A stretch of 64,000 nt of DNA from Sipunculus nudus (Eukaryota; Annelida; Sipuncula; Golfingiida; Sipunculidae): positions 79,166,659-79,230,658 of the forward strand of contig CM049313.1 of NCBI GenBank assembly GCA_026874595.1. The letters are read 5' to 3'. The first letter of the stretch is position 1. Each line of letters opens with the position of its first letter. The position numbers were made by a program, and so were the translations under genes. Below, piece after piece: positions 13,101 through 26,550 of this stretch. The notes under the pieces are model-generated. The model was not told where the DNA came from, ran no database searches, and saw nothing but the letters and a program-made list of their open reading frames with translations.

Positions 13101-13840
13101 CACCTACCTGAACTCCTCACGCAGGGTTTACATCAACATCACCACCTACCTGAAATCCTCAGGCAGCAAAATAAAAACATCAACATCACTACCTACCTGA
13201 ACTCCTCACGCAGCATAATAAAAACATCAACATCACCACCTACCTGAACTCCTCACGCAACGTTTACATGAACATCACCATCTACCTTAACTCCTCACGC
13301 AGCAAAATAAAAACATCAGCATCACCACCTACCTGAACTCCTCACGCAGCAAAAAAAATTTCCATCACCACCTACCTGACCCCCTCCCTCAACGTTTACA
13401 TCAACATCACCATCTACCTGAACTCCTCACGCAGCAAAATAAAAACATCAACATCAAAACCTACCTGAACTCTACACGCGGAAAAATAAAAACATCAACA
13501 TCACCACCTACCTGAACTCCTCACGCAGCAAAATAAAAACATCAACATCACCACCTACCTGAACCCTTCACGCAACGTTTACATCAACATCATCATCTAC
13601 CTGAACTCCTCACGCAGCAAAATAAAAAAATCAACATCACCATTTACCTGGACTCCTCACGCAACGTTTACATCAACATCAACACCTACCTGAACTCCTC
13701 ACGCAGCAAAATAAAAACATTAACATCACCACCTACCTGAACCCCTCACGCAACGTTTACATCAACATCACCATCTACCTGAACTCCTCACGCAGCAAAA
13801 TAAAAACATCAACATCACCACCTACCTGAACCTCTCACGC
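10200..13840. repeat. 3,641-bp higher-order unit, copy 1
   Basis: The markers TCAAACAGC (10,284 and 13,925) and a private frame starting ATGAACATC (11,066 and 14,707) recur exactly 3,641 bp apart. This copy carries a 499-bp internal tandem duplication (about 11,470-12,468) that copy 2 lacks. After that point the offset to copy 2 is 3,141 bp. Its right end overlaps an 848-bp repeat, with TGGACTCC at 12,801 and 13,649. The content is G-, K- and near-palindrome monomers only. Confidence 0.85.
11470..12468. repeat. 499-bp tandem duplication within the 3,641-bp unit
   Basis: The run with ACATGCGGCG, CCAGACCTCC, ATCACCACTTACC and GCAAAACAG occurs twice, 499 bp apart (11,635 and 12,134 for ATGCGG). 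A one-base difference in an A run (GAAAAAAAATC against GAAAAAAATC) separates the copies. Copy 2 of the 3,641-bp unit has this segment once, so the duplication came after the larger one or was lost from the other copy. Confidence 0.85.
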
Positions 13841-16800
13841 AACGTTTACATCAACATCACCATCTACCTGAACTCCTCAGGCAGCAAAATAAAAACATCA
13901 ACATCACTACCTACCTGAACTCCTCAAACAGCGTTTATATCAAATCCCCACCTACCTGAACTCCTCACGCAGCGTTTACATCAACATCACCACCTACCTG
14001 AAATCCTCAGGCAGCAAAATAAAAACATCAACATCACTACCTACCTGAACTCCTCACGCAGCATAATAAAAACATCAACATCACCACCTACCTGAACTCC
14101 TCACGCAACGTTTACATGAACATCACCATCTACCTTAACTCCTCACGCAGAAAAATAAAAACATCAGCATCACCACCTACCTGAACTTCTCACGCAGCAA
14201 AAAAAAAATTTCCATCACCACCTACCTGACCCCCTCCCTCAACGTTTACATCAACATCACCATCTACCTGAAGTCCTCACGCAGCAAAATAAAAACATCA
14301 GCATCACCACCTACCTGAACTCCACATGCGGCGTTTACATCAAAATCACAATCTACCAGACCTCCATACGGAGCAAAATAGAAAAAAATCAACATCGCCA
14401 CCTACCTGAACTCCTCACGCAGCAAAATAAAAACATCAACATCACCACCTACCTGAACTCCTCACGTAACGTTTACATCAATATCACCATCTACCTGAAC
14501 TCCTCACGCAGCAAAATAAAAACATCAAAATCACCACCTACCTAACTCCATAAGGTGCAAAATAAAAAAAATCAACATCACTACCTACCTGAACTTCTCA
14601 CGCACCAAAATAAAAACATCAACATCAACACCTACCTCAACTCCTCACGCAGCAAAATAAAGACATCAACATCACCACCTACCTGAACCCCTCACGCAAC
14701 GTTTACATGAACATCACCATCTACCTGAACTCCTCAGGCAGCAAAATAAAAACATCAGCATCACCACCTACCTCAACTCCTCACGCAGCAAAAAAAATTT
14801 CCATCACCACCTACCTGAACCCCTCACGCAACGTTTACATCAACATCACCATCTACCTGAGCTCCTCACGCAGCAAAATAAAAACATCAACATCAAAACC
14901 TACCTGAACTCCACACGCGGAAAAAGAAAAACATCAGCATCACCACCTACCTGAACTCCACATGCGGCGTTTACATCAAAATCACCATCTACCAGACCTC
15001 CATACGGAGCAAAATAGAAAAAATTCAACATCACCACCTACCTGAACTCCTCACCCAGCAAAAAAAATCAACATCACCACCTACCTGAACCCCTCACGCA
15101 ACGTTTACATCAACATCACCATCTACCTGAACTCCTCACGCAGCAAAATAAAAACATCAGCATCACCACCTACCTGAACTCCACATGCGGCGTTTACATC
15201 AAAATCACCATCTACCAGACCTCCATACGGAGCAAAATAGAAAAAAATCAACATCACCACTTACCTGAACTCCACATGCGGCGTTTACATCAAAATCACC
15301 ATCTACCTGACCTCCATACGGAGCAAAACAGAAAAAAATCAACATCACCACCTACCTGAACTCCTCACGCAGCAAAAAAAAAATCAACATCACCACCTAC
15401 CTGAACGCCTCACGCAACGTTTACATCAACATCACCATCTACCTGAACTCCTCACGCAGCAAAATAAAAACATCAACATCAACACCTACCTGAAATCCAC
15501 AAGCGGCAAAATAAAAAATCAACATCACCACCTACCTGAACTCCTCACGCAGCAAAATAAAAACATCAACATCACCACCTACCTGAACCCCTCACGCAAC
15601 GCTTACACGAACATCACCATCTACCTGAACTCCTCACGCAGCAAAATAAAAACATCAGCATCACCACCTAACTGAACTCCACACGCGGCGTTTACATCAA
15701 AATCACCATCTACCTGACCTCCATACGGAGCAAAATAGAAAAAAATCAACATCTCCACCTACCTGAACTCCTCATGCAACGTTTACATAAACATCACCAC
15801 CTACCTGAACTCCTCACGCAGCAAAATAAAAACATCAACATCACCACCTACCTGAACCCTTCACGCAACGTTTACATCAACATCATCATCTACCTGAACT
15901 CCTCACGCAGCAAAATAAAAAAATCAACATCACCATTTACCTGGACTCCTCACGCAACGTTTACATCAACATCAACACCTACCTGAACTCCTCACGCAGC
16001 AAAATAAAAACATTAACATCACCACCTACCTGAACCGCTCACGCAACGTTTACATCAACATCACCATCTACCTGAACTCCTCACGCAGCAAAATAAAAAC
16101 ATCAACATCACCACCTACCTGAACCTCTCACGCAACGTTTACATCAACATCACCATCTACCTGAACTCCTCAGGCAGTAAAATAAAAACATCAACATCAC
16201 TACCTACCTGAACTCCTCAAACAGCGTTTATATCAAATCCCCACCTACCTGAACTCCTCACGCAGGGTTTACATCAACATTACCACCTACCTGAAATCCT
16301 CAGGCAGCAAAATAAAAACATCAACATCACTACCTACCTGAACTCCTCACGCAGCATAATAAAAACATCAACATCACCACCTACCTGAACTCCTCACGCA
16401 ACGTTTACATGAACATCACCATCTACCTTAACTCCTCACGCAGCAAAATAAAAACATCAGCATCACCACCTACCTGAACTCCTCACGCAGCAAAAAAAAT
16501 TTCCATCACCACCTACCTGACCCCCTCCCTCAACGTTTACATCAACATCACCATCTACCTGAACTCCTCACGCAGCAAAATAAAAACATCAACATCAAAA
16601 CCTACCTGAACTCTACACGCGGAAAAATAAAAACATCAACATCACCACCTACCTGAACTCCTCACGCAGCAAAATAAAAACATCAACATCACCACCTACC
16701 TGAACCCTTCACGCAACGTTTACATCAACATCATCATCTACCTGAACTCCTCACGCAGCAAAATAAAAAAATCAACATCACCATTTACCTGGACTCCTCA

Positions 16801-17490
16801 CGCAACGTTTACATCAACATCAACACCTACCTGAACTCCTCACGCAGCAAAATAAAAACATTAACATCACCACCTACCTGAACCGCTCACGCAACGTTTA
16901 CATCAACATCACCATCTACCTGAACTCCTCACGCAGCAAAATAAAAACATCAACATCACCACCTACCTGAACCTCTCACGCAACGTTTACATCAACATCA
17001 CCATCTACCTGAACTCCTCAGGCAGTAAAATAAAAACATCAACATCACTACCTACCTGAACTCCTCAAACAGCGTTTATATCAAATCCCCACCTACCTGA
17101 ACTCCTCACGCAGGGTTTACATCAACATCACCACCTACCTGAAATCCTCAGGCAGCAAAATAAAAACATCAACATCACTACCTACCTGAACTCCTCACGC
17201 AGCATAATAAAAACATCAACATCACCACCTACCTGAACTCCTCACGCAACGTTTACATGAACATCACCATCTACCTTAACTCCTCACGCAGCAAAATAAA
17301 AACATCAGCATCACCACCTACCTGAACTCCTGACGCAGCAAAAAAAATTTCCATCACCACCTACCTGACCCCCTCCCTCAACGTTTACATCAACATCACC
17401 ATCTACCTGAACTCCTCACGCAGCAAAATAAAAACATCAACATCAAAACCTACCTGAACTCTACACGCGGAAAAATAAAAACATCAACAT
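13841..17490. repeat. 3,641-bp higher-order unit, copy 2 (rearranged)
   Basis: It follows copy 1 directly. It lacks the 499-bp internal duplication and ends in two 848-bp units. Order and variants otherwise match: GTCCTCACGCAG, CCATAAGGTG, TTCTCACGCACC and CATGCAACG. One base change, ACACGAACATC at about 15,606 against ACATGAACATC, is private to it. The right edge meets a 1.2-kb-type unit near 17,490. Confidence 0.8.
15795..17490. repeat. 848-bp tandem repeat x2
   Basis: The markers TGGACTCC (15,942 and 16,790) and TCAAACAGC (16,218 and 17,066) are both 848 bp apart, and the K-class GCAGTAAAATAAA follows in each copy. The same 848-bp spacing occurs at 12,801/13,649 and 13,077/13,925. The second copy has a TCCTGACGCAG variant near 17,330. 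This is a clean sub-HOR of domain A. Confidence 0.85.
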
Positions 17491-18605
17491 CACCACCTAC
17501 CTGAACTCCTCAGGCAGCAAAATAAAAACATCAAAATCACCACCTACCTGAACTCCTCAGGCAGCAAAATAAAAACATCAACATCACCACCTACCTGAAC
17601 TCCACATGCGGCGTTTACATCAAAATCACCATTTACCAGACCTCCATACGGAGCAAAATAGAAAAAAAATCAACATCACCACCTACCTGAACGCCTCACG
17701 CAACGTTTACATCAACATCACCATCTACCTGAACTCCTCAAGCAGCAAAATAAAAACATCAACATCAACACCTACCTGAAATCCACACGCGGCAAAATAA
17801 AAACATCAACATCACCACCTACCTGAACTCCTCACGCAGCAAAATAAAACATCAACATCACCACCTACCTGAACCCCTCACGCAACGCTTATATGAACAT
17901 CACCATCTAACTGAACTCCTCACGCAGCAAAATAAAAACATCAGCATCACCACCTAACTGAACTCCACACGAGGCGTTTACATCAAAATCACCATCTACC
18001 TGACCTCCATACGGAGCAAAATAGAAAAAAATCAACATCTCCACCTACCTGAACTCCTCACGCAACGTTTACATCAACATCACCACCTACCTGAACTCCT
18101 GACGCAGCAAAATAAAAACATCAACATCACCAGCTACCTTAACCCTTCACGCAACGTTTACATCAACATCAACACCTACCTGAACTCCTCACGCAGCAAA
18201 ATAAAAACATTAACATCACCACCTACCTGAACCCCTCACGCAACGTTTACATCAACATCACCATCTACCTGAACTCCTCACGCAGCAAAATAAAAACATC
18301 AACATCACCACCTACCTGAACCCCTCACGCAACGTTTACATCAAAATCACCATCTACCTGAACTCCTCAGGCAGCAAAATAAAAACATCAACATCACTAC
18401 CTACCTGAACTCCTCAAACAGCGTTTATATCAAATCCCCACCTACCTGAACTCCTCACGCAGCGTTTACATCAACATCACCACCTACCTGAAATCCTCAG
18501 GCAGCAAAATAAAAATATCAACATCACTACCTACCTGAACTCCTCAAACAGCGTTTATATCAAATTCCCACCTACCTGAACTCCTCACGCAGCGTTTACA
18601 TCAAC
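17491..18605. repeat. Partial 1.2-kb-type unit outside its main cluster
   Basis: This stretch carries the variants typical of the 21,381-26,550 HOR in the same order: CACGAGGCG (17,970), TCCTGACGCAG, CCAGCTACCTTAACCC and ATTAACATCACC. It matches 21,400-22,400 at an offset of about 3,909. It is separated from its relatives by a block of the 3,641-bp type, so the array is a mosaic and not a simple series. Confidence 0.8.
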
Positions 18606-18674
18606 ATCACCACCTACCTGAAATCCTCAGGCAGCAAAATAAAAACATCAACATCACTACCTACCTGAACTCCT
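18415..18674. repeat. 130-bp tandem repeat x2
   Basis: Three monomers, including TCAAACAGCG and TATATCAAATCCCC, are repeated once at 130 bp (18,415 and 18,545). The second copy has AAATTCCC for AAATCCCC, and the first has AAAAATATC for AAAAACATC. Related units elsewhere carry this segment once, so this is a local step of expansion. Confidence 0.85.
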
Positions 18675-21380
18675 CACGCAGCATAATAAAAACATCAACA
18701 TCACCACCTACCTGAACTCCTCACGCAACGTTTACATGAACATCACCATCTACCTTAACTCCTCACGCAGAAAAATAAAAACATCAGCATCACCACCTAC
18801 CTGAACTTCTCACGCAGCAAAAAAAAAATTTCCATCACCACCTACCTGACCCCCTCCCTCAACGTTTACATCAACATCACCATCTACCTGAACTCCTCAC
18901 GCAGCAAAATAAAAACATCAACATCAAAACCTACCTGAACTCCACACGCGGAAAAATAAAAACATCAGCAACACCACCTACCTGAACTCCACATGCGGCG
19001 TTTACATCAAAATCACAATCTACCAGACCTCCATACGGAGCAAAATAGAAAAAAATCAACATCGCCACCTACCTGAACTCCTCACGCAGCAAAATAAAAA
19101 CATCAACATCACCACCTACCTGAACTCCTCACGTAACGTTTACATCAATATCACCATCTACCTGAACTCCTCACGCAGCAAAATAAAAACATCAAAATCA
19201 CCACCTACCTAACTCCATAAGGTGCAAAATAAAAAAAAAATCAACATCACTACCTACCTGAACTCCTCACGCGGCTAAAAAAAAACAACATAACCACCTA
19301 CCTGAACCCCTCACGCAACGTTTACATCAACATCACCATCTACCTGAACTTCTCACGCACCAAAATAAAAACATCAACATCAACACCTACCTCAACTCCT
19401 CACGCAGCAAAATAAAGACATCAACATCACCACCTACCTGAACCCCTCACGCAACGTTTACATGAACATCACCATCTACCTGAACTCCTCAGGCAGCAAA
19501 ATAAAAACATCAGCATCACCACCTACCTCAACTCCTCACGCAGCAAAAAAAAATTTCCATCACCACCTACCTGAACCCCTCACGCAACGTTTACATCAAC
19601 ATCACCATCTACCTGAGCTCCTCACGCAGCAAAATAAAAACATCAACATCAAAACCTACCTGAACTCCACACGCGGAAAAAGAAAAACATCAGCATCACC
19701 ACCCACCTGAACTCCACATGCGGCGTTTACATCAAAATCACCATCTACCAGACCTCCATACGGAGCAAAATAGAAAAAATTCAACATCACCACCTACCTG
19801 AACTCCTCACCCAGCAAAAAAAAATCAACATCACCACCTACCTGAACCCCTCACGCAACGTTTACATCAACATCACCATCTACCTGAACTCCTCACGCAG
19901 CAAAATAAAAACATCAGCATCACCACCTACCTGAACTCCACATGCGGCGTTTACATCAAAATCACCATCTGCCAGACCTCCATACGGAGCAAAATAGAAA
20001 AAAATCAACATCACCACTTACCTGAACTCCACATGCGGCGTTTACATCAAAATCACCATCTACCTGACCTCCATACGGAGCAAAACAGAAAAAAATCAAC
20101 ATCACCACCTACCTGAACTCCTCACGCAGCAAAAAAAAAATCAACATCACCACCTACCTGAACGCCTCACGCAACGTTTACATCAACATCACCATCTACC
20201 TGAACTCCTCACGCAGCAAAATAAAAACATCAACATCAACACCTACCTGAAATCCACAAGCGGCAAAATAAAAAATCAACATCACCACCTACCTGAACTC
20301 CTCACGCAGCAAAATAAAAACATCAACATCACCACCTACCTGAACCCCTCACGCAACGCTTACATGAACATCACCATCTACCTGAACTCCTCACGCAGCA
20401 AAATAAAAACATCAGCATCACCACCTAACTGAACTCCACACGCGGCGTTTACATCAAAATCACCATCTACCTGACCTCCATACGGAGCAAAATAGAAAAA
20501 AATCAACATCTCCACCTACCTGAACTCCTCATGCAACGTTTACATAAACATCACCACCTACCTGAACTCCTCACGCAGCAAAATAAAAACATCAACATCA
20601 CCACCTACCTGAACCCTTCACGCAACGTTTACATCAACATCATCATCTACCTGAACTCCTCACGCAGCAAAATAAAAAAATCAACATCACCATTTACCTG
20701 GACTCCTCACGCAACGTTTACATCAACATCAACACCTACCTGAACTCCTCACGCAGCAAAATAAAAACATTAACATCACCACCTACCTGAACCGCTCACG
20801 CAACGTTTACATCAACATCACCATCTACCTGAACTCCTCACGCAGCAAAATAAAAACATCAACATCACCACCTACCTGAACCTCTCACGCAACGTTTACA
20901 TCAACATCACCATCTACCTGAACTCCTCAGGCAGTAAAATAAAAACATCAACATCACTACCTACCTGAACTCCTCAAACAGCGTTTATATCAAATCCCCA
21001 CCTACCTGAACTCCTCACGCAGGGTTTACATCAACATCACCACCTACCTGAAATCCTCAGGCAGCAAAATAAAAACATCAACATCACCACCTACCTGAAC
21101 TCCTCACGCAGCATAATAAAAACATCAACATCACCACCTACCTGAACTCCTCACGCAACGTTTACATGAACATCACCATCTACCTTAACTCCTCACGCAG
21201 CAAAATAAAAACATCAGCATCACCACCTACCTGAACTCCTCACGCAGCAAAAAAAATTTCCATCACCACCTACCTGACCCCCTCCCTCAACGTTTACATC
21301 AACCTCACCATCTACCTGAACTCCTCACGCAGCAAAATAAAAACATCAACATCAAAACCTACCTGAACTCTACACGCGGA
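18606..21380. repeat. Long-range copy of the 3,641-bp unit
   Basis: The sequence from about 18,660 matches that from about 14,040 at an offset of 4,620 bp. After an insertion with a CACGCGGCTAAAA variant and extra monomers near 19,270, the offset becomes 4,757 bp (15,774 and 20,531 for the same repeat position). It has none of the 499-bp or 848-bp duplications, so it may be closer to the ancestral layout. Near 21,300 it passes into the 1.2-kb HOR. Confidence 0.8.
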
Positions 21381-24300
21381 AAAATAAAAACATCAAAATC
21401 ACCACCTACCTGAACTCCACACGCGGCAAAATAAAAACATCAACATCACCACCTACCTGAACTCCTCAGGCAGCAAAATAAAAACATTAACATCACCACC
21501 TACCTGAACTCCACATGCGGCGTTTACATCAAAATCACCATTTACCAGACCTCCATACGGAGCAAAATAGAAAAAAAATCAACATCACCACCTACCTGAA
21601 CGCCTCACGCAACGTTTACATCAACATCACCATCTACCTGAACTCCTCACGCAGCAAAATAAAAACATCAACATCAACACCTACCTGAAATCCACACGCG
21701 GCAAAATAAAAACATCAACATCACCACCTACCTGAACTCCTCACGCAGCAAAATAAAACATCAACATCACCACCTACCTGAACCCCTCACGCAACGCTTA
21801 CATGAACATCACCATCTACCTGAACTCCTCACGCAGCAAAATAAAAACATCAGCATCACCACCTAACTGAACTCCACACGAGGCGTTTACATCAAAATCA
21901 CCATCTACCTGACCTCCATACGGAGCAAAATAGAAAAAAATCAACATCTCCACCTACCTGAACTCCTCACGCAACGTTTACATCAACATCACCACCTACC
22001 TGAACTCCTGACGCAGCAAAATAAAAACATCAACATCACCAGCTACCTTAACCCTTCACGCAACGTTTACATCAACATCAACACCTACCTGAACTCCTCA
22101 CGCAGCAAAATAAAAACATTAACATCACCACCTACCTGAACCCCTCACGCAACGTTTACATCAACATCACCATCTACCTGAACTCCTCATGCAGCAAAAT
22201 AAAAACATCAACATCACCACCTACCTGAACCCCTCACGCAACGTTTACATCAAAATCACCATCTACCTGAACTCCTCAGGCAGCAAAATAAAAACATCAA
22301 CATCACTACCTACCTGAACTCCTCAAACAGCGTTTATATCAAATCCCCACCTACCTGAACTCCTCACGCAGCGTTTACATCAACATCACCACCTACCTGA
22401 AATCCTCAGGCAGCAAAATAAAAAGATCAACATCACTACCTACCTGAACTCCTCACGTAGCATAATAAAAACATCAACATCACCACCTACCTGAACTCCT
22501 CACGCAACGTTTACATGAACATCACCATCTACCTTAACTCCTCACGCAAAAAAATAAAAACATCAGCATCACCACCTACCTGAACTCCTCACGCAGCAAA
22601 AAAAAATTTCCATCACCACCTACCTGACCCCCTCCCTCAACGTTTACATCAACATCACCACCTACCTGAACTCCTCAGGCAGCAAAATAAAAACATTAAC
22701 ATCACCACCTACCTGAACTCCACATGCGGCGTTTACATCAAAATCACCATTTACCAGACCTCCATACGGAGCAAAATAGAAAAAAAATCAACATCACCAC
22801 CTACCTGAACGCCTCACGCAACGTTTACATCAACATCACCATCTACCTGAACTCCTCACGCAGCAAAATAAAAACATCAACATCAACACCTACCTGAAAT
22901 CCACACGCGGCAAAATAAAAACATCAACATCACCACCTACCTGAACTCCTCACGCAGCAAAATAAAACATCAACATCACCACCTACCTGAACCCCTCACG
23001 CAACGCTTACATGAACATCACCATCTACCTGAACTCCTCACGCAGCAAAATAAAAACATCAGCATCACCACCTAACTGAACTCCACACGAGGCGTTTACA
23101 TCAAAATCACCATCTACCTGACCTCCATACGGAGCAAAATAGAAAAAAATCAACATCTCCACCTACCTGAACTCCTCACGCAACGTTTACATCAACATCA
23201 CCACCTACCTGAACTCCTGACGCAGCAAAATAAAAACATCAACATCACCAGCTACCTTAACCCTTCACGCAACGTTTACATCAACATCAACACCTACCTG
23301 AACTCCTCACGCAGCAAAATAAAAACATTAACATCACCACCTACCTGAACCCCTCACGCAACGTTTACATCAACATCACCATCTACCTGAACTCCTCACG
23401 CAGCAAAATAAAAACATCAACATCACCACCTACCTGAACCCCTCACGCAACGTTTACATCAAAATCCCCATCTACCTGAACTCCTCAGGCAGCAAAATAA
23501 AAACATCAACATCACTACCTACCTGAACTCCTCAAACAGCGTTTATATCAAATCCCCACCTACCTGAACTCCTCACGCAGCGTTTACATCAACATCACCA
23601 CCTACCTGAAATCCTCAGGCAGCAAAATAAAAACATCAACATCACTACCTACCTGAACTCCTCACGTAGCATAATAAAAACATCAACATCACCACCTACC
23701 TGAACTCCTCACGCAACGTTTACATGAACATCACCATCTACCTTAACTCCTCACGCAAAAAAATAAAAACATCAGCATCACCACCTACCTGAACTCCTCA
23801 CGCAGCAAAAAAAAATTTCCATCACCACCTACCTGACCCCCTCCCTCAACGTTTACATCAACATCACCATCTACCTGAACTCCTCACGCAGCAAAATAAA
23901 AACATCAACATCAAAACCTACCTGAACTCCACACGCGGAAAAATAAAAACATCAGCAACACCACCTACCTGAACTCCACATGCGGCGTTTACATCAAAAT
24001 CACAATCTACCAGACCTCCATACGGAGCAAAATAGAAAAAAATCAACATCGCCACCTACCTGAACTCCTCACGCAGCAAAATAAAAACATCAACATCAAC
24101 ACCTACCTGAAATCCACACGCGGCAAAATAAAAACATCAACATCACCACCTACCTGAAATCCACACGCGGCAAAATAAAAACATCAACATCACCACCTAC
24201 CTGAACTCCTCACGCAGCAAAATAAAACATCAACATCACCACCTACCTGAACCCCTCACGCAACGCTTACATGAACATCACCATCTACCTGAACTCCTCA

Positions 24301-26550
24301 CGCAGCAAAATAAAAACATCAGCATCACCACCTAACTGAACTCCACACGGGGCGTTTACATCAAAATCACCATCTACCTGACCTCCATACGGAGCAAAAT
24401 AGAAAAAAATCAACATCTCCACCTACCTGAACTCCTCACGCAACGTTTACATCAACATCACCACCTACCTGAACTCCTGACGCAGCAAAATAAAAACATC
24501 AACATCACCAGCTACCTTAACCCTTCACGCAACGTTTACATCAACATCAACACCTACCTGAACTCCTCACGCAGCAAAATAAAAACATTAACATCACCAC
24601 CTACCTGAACCCCTCACGCAACGTTTACATCAACATCACCATCTACCTGAACTCCTCACGCAGCAAAATAAAAACATCAACATCACCACCTACCTGAACC
24701 CCTCACGCAACGTTTACATCAAAATCACCATCTACCTGAACTCCTCAGGCAGCAAAATAAAAACATCAACATCACTACCTACCTGAACTCCTCAAACAGC
24801 GTTTATATCAAATCCCCACCTACCTGAACTCCTCACGCAGCGTTTACATCAACATCACCACCTACCTGAAATCCTCAGGCAGCAAAATAAAAACATCAAC
24901 ATCACTACCTACCTGAACTCCTCACGTAGCATAATAAAAACATCAACATCACCACCTACCTGAACTCCTCACGCAACGTTTACATGAACATCACCATCTA
25001 CCTTAACTCCTCACGCAAAAAAATAAAAACATCAGCATCACCACCTACCTGAACTCCTCACGCAGCAAAAAAAAATTTCCATCACCACCTACCTGACCCC
25101 CTCCCTCAACGTTTACATCAACATCACCACCTACCTGAACTCCTCAGGCAGCAAAATAAAAACATTAACATCACCACCTACCTGAACTCCACATGCGGCG
25201 TTTACATCAAAATCACCATTTACCAGACCTCCATACGGAGCAAAATAGAAAAAAAATCAACATCACCACCTACCTGAACTCCTCACGCAACGTTTACATC
25301 AACATCACCATCTACCTGAACTCCTCACGCAGCAAAATAAAAACATCAACATCAACACCTACCTGAAATCCACACGCGGCAAAATAAAAACATCAACATC
25401 ACCACCTACCTGAACTCCTCACGCAGCAAAATAAAACATCAACATCACCACCTACCTGAACCCCTCACGCAACGCTTACATGAACATCACCATCTACCTG
25501 AACTCCTCACGCAGCAAAATAAAAACATCAGCATCACCACCTAACTGAACTCCACACGAGGCGTTTACATCAAAATCACCATCTACCTGACCTCCATACG
25601 GAGCAAAATAGAAAAAAATCAACATCTCCACCTACCTGAACTCCTCACGCAACGTTTACATCAACATCACCACCTACCTGAACTCCTGACGCAGCAAAAT
25701 AAAAACATCAACATCACCAGCTACCTTAACCCTTCACGCAACGTTTACATCAACATCAACACCTACCTGAACTCCTCACGCAGCAAAATAAAAACATTAA
25801 CATCACCACCTACCTGAACCCCTCACGCAACGTTTACATCAACATCACCATCTACCTGAACTCCTCACGCAGCAAAATAAAAACATCAACATCACCACCT
25901 ACCTGAACCCCTCACGCAACGTTTACATCAAAATCACCATCTACCTGAACTCCTCAGGCAGCAAAATAAAAACATCAACATCACTACCTACCTGAACTCC
26001 TCAAACAGCGTTTATATCAAATCCCCACCTACCTGAACTCCTCACGCAGCGTTTACATCAACATCACCACCTACCTGAAATCCTCAGACAGCAAAATAAA
26101 AACATCAACATCACTACCTACCTGAACTCCTCACGTAGCATAATAAAAACATCAACATCACCACCTACCTGAACTCCTCACGCAACGTTTACATGAACAT
26201 CACCATCTACCTTAACTCCTCACGCAAAAAAATAAAAACATCAGCATCACCAACTACCTGAACTCCTCACGCAGCAAAAAAAAATTTCCATCACCACCTA
26301 CCTGACCCCCTCCCTCAACGTTTACATCAACATCACCATCTACCTGAACTCCTCACGCAGCAAAATAAAAACATCAACATCAAAACCTACCTGAACTCCA
26401 CACGCGGAAAAATAAAAACATCAGCAACACCACCTACCTGAACTCCACATGCGGCGTTTACATCAAAATCACAATCTACCAGACCTCCATACGGAGCAAA
26501 ATAGAAAAAAATCAACATCGCCACCTACCTGAACTCCTCACGCAGCAAAA
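21381..26550. repeat. 1,209/1,260-bp alternating HOR (2,469-bp dimer)
   Basis: TCAAACAGC occurs at 22,324, 23,533, 24,793 and 26,002, giving spacings of 1,209, 1,260 and 1,209 bp. The CACGAGGCG marker (21,879, 23,088, 24,348 as GGGGCG, 25,557) gives the same series. Units alternate: 1,209-bp ones have CTCAGGCAG with ATTAACATC and CCATTTACC before the near-palindrome. The 1,260-bp one has ACACGCGGAAAA, AGCAACACC and ATCGCCACC there. The true period is thus a 2,469-bp dimer. The match to the dimer ends at about 26,550. Confidence 0.85.
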
